From Platerodrilus igneus (taxonomy: Eukaryota > Arthropoda > Insecta > Coleoptera > Lycidae): DNA of 64,000 nucleotides. Both the position numbers and the translations under genes were made by a program. Each line of letters opens with the position of its first letter. The stretch's first letter is position 1. The DNA is taken from the NCBI GenBank assembly GCA_036346225.1, contig JARFIW010001111.1, positions 62,001 to 126,000 of the forward strand. The letters run 5' to 3'. The notes under the pieces were generated by a model that had not been told where the DNA came from, searched no databases, and saw only the letters and a program-made list of their open reading frames with translations. Below are positions 11,588-23,215 of this stretch, one piece after another.

Positions 11588-11852
11588 TTCTGCATTTCTA
11601 AAAGTTTTACAACAGATTTTCTTCATATTTACAAAATTTTATAGCTTTTGAACATGTGATTATTAAATACCACGTGTCATCCAGCTTGTTCCAGGAAGTA
11701 CAATTTATAGAATCTTTTAGGCATAAAAGATTCTGTAAACTGTACTTCCTGGAATAAGCTGGATGACACGTGGTATTTAATAATCACATGTTCAAAAGCT
11801 ATAAAATTTTGTAAATATGAAGAAAATCTGTTGTAAAACTTTTAAAAATGCA
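11588..11852. repeat. Near-perfect long hairpin
   Basis: Two arms of about 125 bp are almost exact reverse complements around 11722. Outer ends are TCTGCATTTCTAAAAG and CTTTTAAAAATGCAGA; the inner parts include ACGTGTCATCCAGCTTGTTC. Only a few mismatches are visible, so the element is young or under conversion. It is antisense to the host gene but transcribed with its intron, so the precursor RNA could form a dsRNA stem. Confidence 0.85.
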
Positions 11853-13691
11853 GAGTTTTATTTTCAAAACTTGCTACGGGTTAAATTTAAAAACGGACAC
11901 AGAAAATCTAGGAAATTATTTAATAAACTTTGCAAAAAAATATAATATATTGAACAACAATATATACCTACTTGTAGCAAGTTCATTTGCCATGCTCCCT
12001 ATATCCCTGTACTGCAATAATTTTGGTTTAATCAATGCATTTAATACTTCATATCTTTTAAGGTGCTATTATTAGCCGAGATAGGTTATAAACTTTCACA
12101 TTATACTCGCGAGTATCGTGGGTTGTGTGAATTGCAGATGCTAAAACTCGTTATTCACATTTGTCAGTTATTTGAAACACCGTAAAAAGTGTCCTTTCAC
12201 ACTTGCAACCTAAGTTAACATTCGCTTTCTACGAAAATTTATGAGTATTTGTATGTCCTCTTCAAATCCCAAAAACATGTTACAATTTAAGAAAATAGGT
12301 AATTTAAGAATTGCACTATGAAAACGTCTTAGCGAGTCTTAGTTAGTGTCAAATTCAAAACTCTTCATTAATGGTTGTTAAGAAGTTTGCCTTTAATTAT
12401 TAGCAAGATGATTTATTTGTAGCACTAAGTATGTAAGATCATAGATTGATTAGTTAATATTGAAGCAGCTGCTACAAGTACAATGGAATTAAATAATACA
12501 CGTGGTATTTCAAATATATATTTGAGGTTTAAATAAAAGGCAATAACGGTGGGTAGCAAATACCGTTCATTAGTAAGGACTGAGGTGTGATCTCTCAACA
12601 ATAGTCTGGTAATGTTGTTACGTTTTTTGATTATTTTGTTAAATAAAGTATGCAAAGGTTTTATTTTGTCTACCAGTATTAGGTTTATGGTCTGAACTGT
12701 TTCAAATATGCTAGTACAGATTTAGTAGCTTATCACGTTAAATATTTGGATTAAAATTTTTAATACAAAATTAAATTTCAATGTCTATAAATTTTATATA
12801 GAATTGGTTATTTGACGAATAATATTGTTAAAAGATTTCACTTTTGTATAAAGTATCATGCAATATGGTACTACTTGTTCTAATAAAAAAAATTGTTTTT
12901 AGATAACTAATTTGTCTGTTCGATTAAATATTGAATTATGTTAAAAATAAGTCAGATTACTTTAACATGCATATGTTTAAATGATTATTTTCGTTATCGG
13001 TTTAATATCAAATATGCAAATAATAATAATAATAATAATAATTTGTGTTAAATGTTGACCTTAAGAATTTTAAAATTTTAATAACTATCTGTAAAGTATT
13101 CAGATCTGAAAGCTATTAAGACTCGTACAAAGGATATGTGCCCTTTTGATATTAATAATTATGAATAAACTTGACCGTCTTTCAAATTTAGACTGGGCCT
13201 TTCTAGATTATCCTTGTACATATTCTATACAAACCTGTACTTAAAATCAAAATTTTTATTTTAGAAATTACTTTATTGAGTAATATACTAATTCCTTTTG
13301 AATGTCTTAAACGAGATACTGAAAGCTAAGTTAAAATTTTTCTAATATTATTGCTTATCTTTGGTCACAAATAATGATCCCTTTGTATTTACTAATTGCA
13401 TTTTTCCTTTTCAGATGTACTCCTAATGAAAATCTCTATTGTTTGTCTTGTGGTCGTAAGCATAATGGTTTGTACCTATCCCCTTGTGTATAATTCCATC
13501 TAATATGAGTATTAGAGGTAGTGGAACCCTTTCTTTCCCTATACATTTGTTAGCTACCTGTATACCTACGACCAATCTAAGAATAAAACGTGTTTATATT
13601 TTGAGGTATTGAGAGAATTTTCATTATAAAATTTTGATAACGCACAATATGTAGAAATCAATTATCTTTTAAGACGCAAAATATTACTTAC

Positions 13692-14550
13692 AAATGCTTG
13701 ATTATAAAATTGTGAATGTCTTCAGCTGCTGCTCCACCTGAATATTGTACTGAATCTGCTTCAAATTTATTAGACAAGTGTGTGGGATGGAACAGAATGA
13801 TGTCATTCCTAAGGAACAAACAGTTATTCAAGTTAAATAAATGTTTTAATCTTACTTAACGTTGTATTTTTCCAATAAATCTTTATAACTGGAATGGGCA
13901 AACCTGACTTTTTCTCTAAGCTTATCAGCAAGTTTTAGAAATGATATTTTTAAATCCGATTCTTTTTCAAAAAATCCAACAACGAAAGCATCGTTTCCAC
14001 TTTTTGCAAATTTATCAAATTCATGATCGTTGGTAATGTCTTTAGAACTGGGACCAACTTGTGCTTTCATATACTTAACAATACCTACAAATAATAAATT
14101 ATGGGAACCTAATATCTGATTGAAAAAACGAACCAGCTGCTTCTCTGGGGCCATTATAATCTTGTGACAATGAACCCTGGCGGAAAATTTTCAATGTAGG
14201 GTAACCTTCAACCTTAAATTTGCTACAAGTATCTTTACCGGCCTCTGTACAATCAACCTTAACTAAAGTCACAGGCGGATCATTTCTAATTAAATCTTCA
14301 GCAGCTTTTGCGTATTCTGGTTTAAGTTTCTTACAATGCCCACACCTACATCAAAAACAAAGGAAAAAGAATTTAATTAACAACGTAAGTGCATTCCAAC
14401 TTACCATGGAGCATAAAACATAACAAGGGCAGCATCAATGTCTTTTAGTCTTAATTCAAAATCATTATCACCTAGTTCTAAAACATCTTCTTCTTTTGCT
14501 TGTGATAAACGTAAAAGCATTACTAAAAAGCTTATTCGAATAAGAAACAT
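13692..14550 (-). CDS. PDIA3: Protein disulfide isomerase A3/ERp60-like, exons 1-4
   Basis: An ER-lumen thiol-disulfide oxidoreductase. Four minus-strand exons join in phase with GT..AG introns: exon 1 14550-14405, exon 2 14345-14134, exon 3 14084-13856, exon 4 13808-13692. The protein starts with a signal peptide (MFLIRISFLVMLLRLSQA) and then the a-type thioredoxin domain. The Trp of the redox site WCGHCKKLKP is split between exons 1 and 2. Next come VDCTEAGKDTC, the cis-Pro segment EGYPTLKIF and the b domain (KAQVGPSSKD; VRFAHSS). These are hallmarks of PDIA3/ERp60. Each exon boundary restores the reading frame, and no lesion is seen. With exons 5-6 the window covers about 333 residues of a family usually near 490. 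It looks like an active host gene. Confidence 0.92.
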
Positions 14551-14594
14551 TTTTAAAAATATTTGAAGAAAAAGGCTCAACGTTAAGAAAGAAG

Positions 14595-14604
14595 TAACGT
14601 GGCT
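14595..14604. promoter_or_regulatory. Possible unfolded-protein-response element
   Basis: TAACGTGGCT lies about 45 bp upstream of the ATG of the ERp60-like gene. It differs by one base from the XBP1/UPRE consensus TGACGTGG. ER-stress control is usual for disulfide isomerases, but a single short match can occur by chance. Confidence 0.35.
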
Positions 14605-15890
14605 ACTTCCAAGTACACTAATAAGAAATAATCATGTACGTTTTCGCTAATGAAATGGTGTTTATCAGGGCGCAAGTGCGATGAAAGCGTTGTCAAACTA
14701 TGATTGGAGCAAATATGCAATCCATATGTAGATACACTATTGGTTTTTGCAATTCAAATACAAAGCTCTTTCATTTTTCTACAATGTAATAGTTTACAAG
14801 AGTAAAAAATGTGCTTAATACTTTTATTAAAGTTAACATATGCATAGAAATTATTAAATCCCAATCTACATACACATTTAGTGGGCTTTGGTACCTATAT
14901 CTAAGGTGACGCTAATGGTACTTCAATATTAATAGTGAACCAAAATAAATTATAAAAACCTGTCAGTTCTTTATAGCCAATGAAATAGCTACAACTTGAA
15001 TCGAAACATGCCGGTTACTGTATACGAGTGCGAGTGGGCGGCACACAGTAGAAAACGACAGACATACATTGTGGGAGTCCCATTTTTTATTTCTCTTTTT
15101 ACATTAAATCTATTGGCGTGTGGGTAATTGTTGCTTTTAATAATTCTTACCTATCTTATTTACGAATAGCAAAAATAATCAACAATATTTAGTTACATTA
15201 TTTAAATATTGTGACAAGATTTATAAATAATGGCTTTCTGACTCTTGTGTAAAGTTAATTCTAATTTTAAATGTGGTATAATATTGTGCAAATTATGGAT
15301 GCAACAAGTATGATAAAAGGAATCATATTCACTCATTCGTAAGTTAAACTTTAATTCTAATGATTATGATTTTTCGCAGATTTTAGTTTAAACGTTCAGA
15401 AATATTAAAATTGTGGGTAACTGTAATGCAGATTTATGTTCAATATTACAGTTAGGGAATAAAATGAATTCACTAGATTCACCGTAATTTTTCAAATGAG
15501 TCAATTAAAGTACTGTTTTTCATTGCTAAGCATATACCTCTAAAATCGATACTTAACTTTATAATTCTGTTACATTCCAGTTTGTATAGTCCATTTAAAT
15601 GTAGTAATAAAGCGTAGGTAACTATATGCAAATAAATACCTAAAATTACGCTTGAAGAATATTGTCATTTAAGACAATAAAGGTTAGTTCTGTACGGTGT
15701 TGCCACCAATTTCTCTTGCAAATCCAGGCATTTGTCATTCGACATCTTGTCATTTTGTTGTCCTGCTGATTCTTGTTTACTTTTATTTTTATCGTTTATG
15801 TTCTTGGATATTTTATAAAACAGTCCTTTTCAGAACTAAAATATATTATTTGAATTGTGAATACATATAACATATATATTAAGTTTTCAT
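14605..15890. other. Intergenic region, nothing recognised
   Basis: Upstream sequence of the minus-strand ERp60-like gene and of the plus-strand relic at 15.9 kb. No further ORF or repeat stands out. The part 15000-15070 is locally GC-richer (GTGCGAGTGGGCGGCAC) and could hold a promoter. Confidence 0.4.
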
Positions 15891-15891
15891 A

Positions 15892-17491
15892 ATGCATAAA
15901 CCGTTGGATACTCGTGCAAAAAAATGGTAGTTTCACTAATAGACTATTTTGAGAAAGAAATTGTTAATAATGGGCATTTTCTACCATTCACTTCTGTAAG
16001 AGACGTAAGTAATTTCTATATTTATGTGTCTGATTCCATTCGAATAATTTCAAATTTGATGAGGTTAAATCAAGGACATTATAAGAGTCATACTTATATA
16101 AATATAGTGCCAACATAGTTCGGACGTGTGTTCATTACTACTCGCTTTCCTAATATTCGTAAAAATATATCTTTTATTTTTATGTAGTTCTCACCAATAG
16201 GAATGTGGGTTTTTACTAAAAATATGGTAGTATCATAATCCCCAAGTACAATGTCCTTGATAATCACACATATACAACTGCCGACGATTCCATTCTGGTC
16301 TGTCTTGATAGCGTTGCGGTAAACATCACGCTTTCCGTACTCGTGGGCACGGTTTCGTTGCTCAACTAAGTCTGTTTTTATTATTATAATGCATTCTTTT
16401 TTTGTTTTCATCTTCTACTATGTACAATAAGGGCAACATGAACCTTCTTAACGCCCGTGCTGGCTGAAATCTGTAAAATGTACCTTACATTTGATGCAAT
16501 ATTGATATTCTATTTACTGGGAAAGGTTTTGCAACGCCTACTATAATATTTTAACGTACTGCCGGACGTTGGACATTTGCTCTTGCACAAAACATTTCAA
16601 TGCATTTATTTGTTGCTTCGAATTCAACAAAGGCTAATGCCGTTTTTGTTTACAATTTGCGGTTTTTACTGTAGAACTAGAGATGGATATAATTTGATAC
16701 AAAGGAGAGTGAATAACTGAATTAAATTGCAGTGTCATTATATTATGTATAAATTTGCAATGATTCTAGTTATATACATACAAGAACGTTATAGTATACA
16801 TATATTGCAAGTAGTATATAAGGAATGTTTAGAATTTTGAAAAAAACTCAATCTAACCTCACTTTGTTTTGTGATAAATGAGTAGTGTCTAATAATGAAA
16901 CACATACGCCCATTGTGGGACCAGACACACGAGGCTATATACGGACACACAATATGTATAACGATGATAGCGCAAATGCGTGTGTCCTATGTTGGCACGC
17001 ATACGCGACATACGTTATACCAAATATTTACATTATGGCTTGGTTCATTCTTATAACATCCTTGGGTTAAATAAACTAAACAGTTTTATTAAAAGTTATT
17101 TGTTTTAGCGAGTTGCATCAGCATTAAATATTAGTATAGACACTGTAAACGACATTGAGAATAGGTCCAATAAGGGTTAAGCGCTAACAGATACCAAACA
17201 ATACGTCCGCGCAAGAAACTTATCGTTGATATAGATGGTTTCGACAGATGGAATTAAAAATGCAATCTACCAGATGTATAAAAACAGTTAATAATTTTCA
17301 AACATCTTGAAAAGCGAATAATTTTTTGTATTTCAGAGGAGCACATTATCCTAATAAAACTACAAGTAAATCTTTGTGAACGAGACATGTTTAAAAGTGG
17401 TAAAAATTCTTTGTGGACAATTTTAAAGGGTTTCGGATTTCAATATAACAATGATGATCCTTGTCGTGAATTGATTGATGGAAGTACATAA
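15892..17491 (+). pseudogene. Spliced transposon-type DNA-binding relic
   Basis: Three pieces read as one N-terminal helix-turn-helix region of a type common in insect transposase-like proteins. Piece 1 (about 15892-16003) encodes VVSLIDYFEKEIVNNG and stops at a GTAAGT donor. Piece 2 (from about 17109, after TTTTAG) encodes RVASALNISIDTVNDIENRS, which looks like a helix-turn-helix. Piece 3 (about 17340-17491) encodes SGKNSLWTILKGFGFQY, the usual second helical segment, and ends at TAA. Frameshifts lie in the A-run at 15917-15923 and near 17374. No catalytic domain follows. The resemblance is from memory of the family pattern, so the exact superfamily is uncertain. Confidence 0.45.
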
Positions 17492-17719
17492 TGTCATTTC
17501 AAAAAGGATGACATTTTTAGGACAATGGGCGCATTCGGCAGGGATATCGGTTTCTGTTTGCGCTAGGTAGCGAGAGCGAAAATATGCCGAAGGCGTCACT
17601 CAATCAACTGTCAAACTAGCAATCTACATTTGATATTTGACATACATTTCAGGATGTTTTGGGTAGCATTTGAGGTCTGTATTGAATAAAAATACATTGT
17701 ACATTACTTTCTATTTTAT

Positions 17720-19936
17720 ACAGGTTCTACTACCAAATATCGGTAACCTGCAGCAAGATTTAGTAACACGAAGAATTATTCCTCTAGAAAAAAAGTTACT
17801 ATTTACCGTGTGGGTTATATTAAAACCAGAGAGTTTTCTAGCCGCTGGTGATCGTTTTGAAATGGCACGCAGTACAGCTCATGACATTTTTCGGGAAATT
17901 ATTGCAATATTGCACAATTTATTATCTGAATATGTACAGTGGCCAGCAAATTACAATGAAATTGAAGAGGTATTTATTTTCAGTAATTTTATTTATAGGC
18001 ATTTAGAACTCGGTTTCGTATTCAAGGCATAGTGGGAGCTATAGATAACAGCCACATAGAAATTAAACAGCCTAAAAATAATGCAAATGATTATTATAGT
18101 TCTTGCAATTTCTAAACAGACTTTAGTCATCAATATTTGTGATGTCATATATTGGCGCCGTTGCCACTATCAAAATAGCAATTCCTTATAACTACAATGA
18201 CGCTATCGGTACAATATAGATTTTGCATTTATTTAGTAATTGGTGACGAAATGTGGTTTGTTACTTTTTGAAAGGTAACTTGTAAAATGATTTTATACTG
18301 ACAAACTGCAGTCTAAGCTGTTTAGCTTAATAATAAATGTTATTATGTGGAAATTTGTACTAGTGAGCATATTTTAAATATTTTAATTAAATGATTTTAA
18401 TGTGTTATATATTCTTAATTAAATAGCCACACGCATGTTATACCGGGCACGAAATAATAACCACCAATCAAGGTTTATTCACCCAAACAAAAATAACGCT
18501 AGTCTGTTCTGAAAGGAACAATTTTGAATGCAAGCAAGAATAACACAAAATGAGGGACAAAAACTCCGCAAAAGGTTAATGACAAGAAATAAGAACGCCA
18601 ACGAAACTCTAACATAACCAATACAAGTAATATTAATTGTCAACAATGTTACAATTTACGCGGCGTTATTACAATTTAGGCGTGGCTCTAACGCCGTTAT
18701 ATAATCTATACAGACCACGTTTTTACCGAATGATGCAATCGCAATGTCTATGTCAATTTACATGCATATTTTAGGTAAAGTTCAAATTACTTACGTGATA
18801 TGTATATCTCGGTATCTCATCTCAGGATCCAGCACGTGGGATTGTTTTCGTAGTTCGTCGGGCTGAACATCAAATTATTATCGTTGGTGATCTTCTTATT
18901 GCTTCTTGTAGGGGATTTGGAAGGAAATAGGTACAAGGTAAGGGAAGATAAAGGAAACTACATACCTTCTTTCTTAAAAACCACACCGCACTACCACCTT
19001 GTTAATTCGTTCATGTCCAGTTACTTAATGCTGCTTCCTCGACTCGCGCACCTCCGTATTCTATCTGCGCAGACTCAATCGTCACCAACGGCGAAAGTTA
19101 GCGTATCATTTCAAAAGTACGCGGCAATTAACCTACAAAGTATGTCTTACCCTAAAACATAATACATGACCATTTTGGCATGTAACAACAAATGTCTCAA
19201 ATGAAGACGGTAACATAGCAAAATCTGCAAACCAAGAAGGAAACTTTTTCTGGAGTTAGAATAAGACAAGAATATCATTTGTAGTTATTATGGCGTGACG
19301 TCATTTGTGACGAAAGTCGGTTTAGAAATTGCGAGAACTATACAATCGTAATAATTATCATTTCATTATAATACAAGGTGAGTGATAGTAAATATTACAA
19401 TTAAGTATTTATTTTGTGTTACTTAGAAGTATGTGATCACACTTTGAAGTTTCTCGATGTATATATTGGTGTTCCTGGGCGTGTACATAATGCCAGGGTA
19501 TTTCGCAAGAACCCATAGCTGCCTGTATCACCTCAATGCCTGCACCTATGCATGTGCTTGCCGATTCTGAATATCCGCTGACGGTAAACATTTTAACTCC
19601 ATTTCATGATAATGACGATTTAAATCGCATGCAACGCAATTACAATACAACTCATAGTTCTGCAAGAGCTGTGATTGAAAGGGCATTTGGCCGTCTAAAA
19701 GGAAATTTTGAAGGTTGAAATATCTAGATATCGCAACACCAAATTTTGGTACAGATATAATTAATGCAGCGCGTGCTCTGCACAACTTCATAATAATACA
19801 AGATGTAGATGACGAAGAAGAATTCGAAGCTGATATCGGGATTGAAAATTATTGCAATGATAATGAACCATATGCATATCCTAACCGTTAAGCTTCTGTA
19901 CAAAAACGTTTAGAAATAGCTGAACTATTATTGTAA
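17720..19936 (+). pseudogene. PIF/Harbinger (HARBI1-like) transposase relic
   Basis: The first part (17720-18145) encodes ESFLAAGDRFEMARSTAHDI, VQWPANYNEIEE and IVGAIDNSHIEIKQP, the last carrying the first catalytic Asp. The second part (about 19428-19936) encodes CDHTLKFLDVYIGVPG, GRVHNARVFR, ADSEYPLTVNILTPF and AVIERAFGRLKG, the last with the catalytic Glu. The second Asp of the usual VHDxRVF motif is Asn here. A 1.3-kb insertion separates the halves, and stops or frameshifts occur near 17975 and 19716. The element is catalytically dead. Confidence 0.8.
18146..19427. mobile_element. Insertion inside the Harbinger transposase
   Basis: The flanking protein reads QTLVINICD on the left and ICDHTLKFLD-type sequence on the right. 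TGTGAT occurs at both edges (TTTGTGATG and ATGTGATCA), fitting a short target-site duplication of 6-7 bp. The insert has no recognised ORF and no clear terminal repeats, so its class is unknown. A 92-residue frame at 18884-19162 shows nothing familiar. Confidence 0.5.
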
Positions 19937-19964
19937 AGATGTATAGATGATAAATAAGGCATTT

Positions 19965-19965
<1 letters not shown>

Positions 19966-20006
<41 letters not shown>
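19966..20006. repeat. (TA)n microsatellite
   Basis: About 20 TA units lie just after the end of the Harbinger relic. Confidence 0.95.
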
Positions 20007-20010
<4 letters not shown>

Positions 20011-20227
20011 TTTACTTTAAACATTTACTTCATTAAACAGCAAGCTTAAATAATTATATAAACCGATTGTAATTCTAAACCTATAACATGTACATTTAAT
20101 ACTAAATTTATTCCTTATTGTTGAACTATATAATAAAATAACTTGACTATTAATTCTACGCTGACTAACTAAATATGATGTTGATTTATTTAAGTAGAGG
20201 GAGGAAGTCGGAGCTAGATCCACCACC

Positions 20228-20440
20228 ACCACCCATTAAAAACCCATTAGGCCTAATGGATTTTTAATGGGGTTTTCTCATTAAAAACCAATTAACACTA
20301 ATCGCTTTTTAATGGGTTTTCTGATGAAAAACCATTTGCACTAATCGCTTTTTAATGGGGGTTTCTGATTAAAAAAAACCTTTTAATTGGAAAACTCATT
20401 AACACTAATCGTTTTTTAATGGGAGAACTCATTAACGATG
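20228..20440. repeat. Minisatellite with internal inverted symmetry
   Basis: Three to four degenerate units of about 55-60 bp contain ACTAATCGCTTTTTAATGGG and CATTAAAAACCCATT. CATTAAAAA and TTTTTAATG alternate, so the array can fold into a chain of small hairpins. Confidence 0.75.
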
Positions 20441-20494
20441 TTATCATTTTTTCTTACGTCACATATGTCATTACCTCCACCGCCATCTAACCTT

Positions 20495-20805
20495 ATTAGC
20501 AAATATTCGCACATTTAGTAACAGTATTAAATAACATTGTCATCTTAAATCTGCACAATAGTTTCCTTCAACTAAGCATTTTTTAGCTCCAGGCATGGAT
20601 CTTGCTCTCAACACCCTGATCTGGACCTTCACCACCACCACCATCACACATGCAAAAAATATTCGCACATGTGGTAACAGTATCAAATAATATTGTCATC
20701 TTAAATTTGCACAATAGTTTTCTTCAACTAGTCATTTTTAGCTTCCTGGGCATAGATCATGCTCTCGGCACCCTGATCTGGACCATCGGGCCCCGGCATC
20801 CTTCA
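20495..20805. repeat. Tandem duplication of about 160 bp
   Basis: The block 20495-20640 is repeated at 20655-20805 with roughly 10-15 percent divergence by eye. Landmarks are AAATATTCGCACAT, TTGTCATCTTAAAT, GCACAATAGTTT and CACCCTGATCTGGACC. A run of CACCACCACCA stands at the end of copy 1. It is not clearly coding. Confidence 0.8.
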
Positions 20806-20879
20806 GCAGGACCACCGAATCTGCAAATTCTCCCGCTAATTTATAACGATATTTACATAAATCTACTAGATTAATTAAT

Positions 20880-22200
20880 TAAACCTAATGCAATCGTTTG
20901 CAAATTAAATTCTTATTTGTCTCAATTATGAGGTAATTTCACTCTATAAGTCGCTTTCACCCTGTTCCGATGAAGATAAATTCACTCTAAAATAACTAGA
21001 ACTTATTTACAGAGTAGGAGATGCTCTAATTTATGGCGATATTTACATAAATCTACAAACCCCATGTGTAAACTCAATATTTATTAATAAAACGAAAAAG
21101 ATATGTATTCATTTATTTGCAAATAGGTTTTAAACATGATTACCTTATTTTTGGTACAATTCAAATCATTTTTATCTGCATGAAGTTGGCAGTGATGGGA
21201 AATACTACTATACTTGTTTAACATCTTAATGCAAGGAACGTTGTAATCTTCTAGATTTTGCATATCGTTTCCAGGTAGGTACTGACAAATCAGTTTTTGC
21301 TTCTGTTGACCTCGACGGGTACCAGTTCTTGTAAAAATAGACTTAAAAATTGCGTTGCAAATCCATTTGTTGAAGGCGTATCCCAGTGTAGTCCATGCAA
21401 ATTTTTAGTGACACACTCGTTATGCTTCTGAAAGTTTTTGCTCAACTGTGCAGCAATCAAAGGCATATCGAAAATCTCGTCACAAGTCGCAGTTTTCTAC
21501 ATTCAGTATAGCAATTTCTTTCACAAAAAAAACACTCTCCTTAAACTGGAAACCTATGATATCTATAATGTATGATGAAACCATGTTCACTCGTTAGAGA
21601 TTGTTTTGCAAATGTCCAAAAAGTGTTGAAGACACCCCTTATATTATAAAATCTCTACTTTGCCAAGTTAGTTTTTAAAACCGTACCATTGGATTAGAAA
21701 TTCGCGATTTGTATTCCTCTCAGGATATATAGGCAACGTTCTTTGTTACAAAACTTGCATGGAATGATTTGAAACTCCCATTAAATTCGAAGTGAACCTT
21801 ATTTTCTAATTAGACTCTAATCATGGAGACCGAATAAACTTTAAAAGTCTTACCGATTTTGTATCGAATTCTGCAGATGTTGAAATGATATTTGAAGTAG
21901 TAACTCCGTCTATTTATATGAATCTTAATTACATAAACAGATCCTTTCAAATCAACATAAATCCTGTTCTGAAACCTGACCCCCAACTTTGATACCCTTT
22001 CACAGAATGCTCTGGCTTCATATTGTTTATGGAAAATTCTCAAAAGTATTTTATTAACCCTAAAGTATTTAGTAAAACTATGTTACATTAAATTGCTATA
22101 ATTAAATAACTTTAACTAGAAGTTTTGGCAAGCTAAATGTTGCTAAATACATTAACTATTGTTGTAGGGGATAAAAACGATGGGGAACTTGGACGATTGA
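20880..22200. other. Unassigned stretch
   Basis: No gene is recognised. On the minus strand, 21480-21180 has broken open frames including KNFQKHNECVTKNLHGLHWD, possibly a decayed transposon gene. I cannot name a family. Confidence 0.3.
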
Positions 22201-22204
22201 CATA

Positions 22205-23215
22205 CATTCACCCACCCTGTATAACAAAGGAACAATAAGCGCTTTGATAAGAAAACGCACTTTCAAAGATGAGTTTAAATTAATTCATAAACGAAAACAG
22301 CACTCGTGCTACATCATTTATTTTTGTACAATTCTCCAAAAGTTTTATCTACACAAAACAACAGTCATAAGCTAAAAGTCCAGCAACGATAAGAACAAGG
22401 CGATCAAAGATCGTAAAATAATAGTAAATAATAGCATGATACGGAACTCCAAAATAGTTTCAGCAAAAATCAGCTTGAATATATACTAGAAATGTCCAGA
22501 ACAGATATGGTTGGTTGCAAGTCTGCTTGAAAAACCAATCCAAATGTAGAGGACAAAAGCTATATAACGCCCAGAAGTAATAAGAAACAGTCAGTCTCAA
22601 TTTGAAACACGTCGAATCCACAATACTATTAATCAAATATTTACGCGTCAGATAAATAAAATTTATATTATATTGAAAAACAGTGCTCTGTAAGAATTGC
22701 GTTAAGAATACATAAAAAAACTTTTGCCGTTTTTGCAGAAAATGTGAGTAGAAATTGGGTAATTAATTTAAATTAAATGTTTATAATGATATAGGGCTTC
22801 TGGTCCACTTCTAATCCGCTTCTAATACAATGCTAGTCCACTTCTAGTCCAATTCTAGTCCACTTCTAATTCACGATCCTAAGTCTGGTATTCAGAAATT
22901 CTAATTCACGACGATAAGTGGAATAATTCTAAATTCATAATACTAAGAAACCTGCGAATTCCAAGTGGTATTTAAGTGAAGAGGTCCAAAGCGTATTCAG
23001 CGAAATAAAGAATAAAGCACGAGGTAAATTTTGGAAACAATGGGTAACCGTACTGAATTATTGGTTCAAACATAAGGACTACAAAGCAGAGCATTGGTTT
23101 TCGATTGAAGATAATGAGGGGGTGTTGATCCACAACAGAAACAACTCATCAGGAGATTACAGGTCAGAGCTACCTAGTTTTAAGGAATCTTTTCAAATTT
23201 AAATTTTAACACTGT
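22205..23215 (+). mobile_element. LTR-like unit, family X fragment
   Basis: This block aligns with 52270-53460 (right palindrome arm). Shared landmarks are CACCCTGTATA, GGAACAATAAGCGCTTTGAT, TAATTCACGATCCTAAGTCT and AAGGACTACA near 23080. It contains short direct repeats of GTCCACTTCTA near 22800-22870. Both outer ends of the unit are missing. Confidence 0.65.

Larger units (their letters stand above)
4717..13691 (-). other. Intron 4 of the PDIA3/ERp60-like gene (about 9 kb)
   Basis: The donor is TTT|GTAAGT at 13691 and the acceptor is TTTTAG at 4717. The other introns of the gene seen here are about 50-60 bp, so this one has expanded about 150-fold. It contains a hAT transposase relic (about 5240-6450), a gypsy gag remnant between direct repeats (9028-11523) and a long hairpin (11588-11852). 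The stretches 6460-8990 and 11853-13691 are AT-rich with no recognisable coding sequence; 13018-13042 is a short (TAA)n tract. Confidence 0.85.

Noticed and set aside
13414..13510. Signal-peptide-like plus-strand exon (MKISIVCLVVVSIMV) after a TTTTCAG acceptor
   Set aside because: Only about 25 codons to a stop, no partner exon, and it lies in the intron of an antisense gene; too weak to annotate.
16094..16411. 105-residue minus-strand ORF
   Set aside because: No recognisable domain and no supporting context; it falls in the intron-like gap of the transposon-type relic.
20228..20440. CRISPR-like array
   Set aside because: Units are degenerate and contiguous without regular unique spacers, and the genome is eukaryotic.
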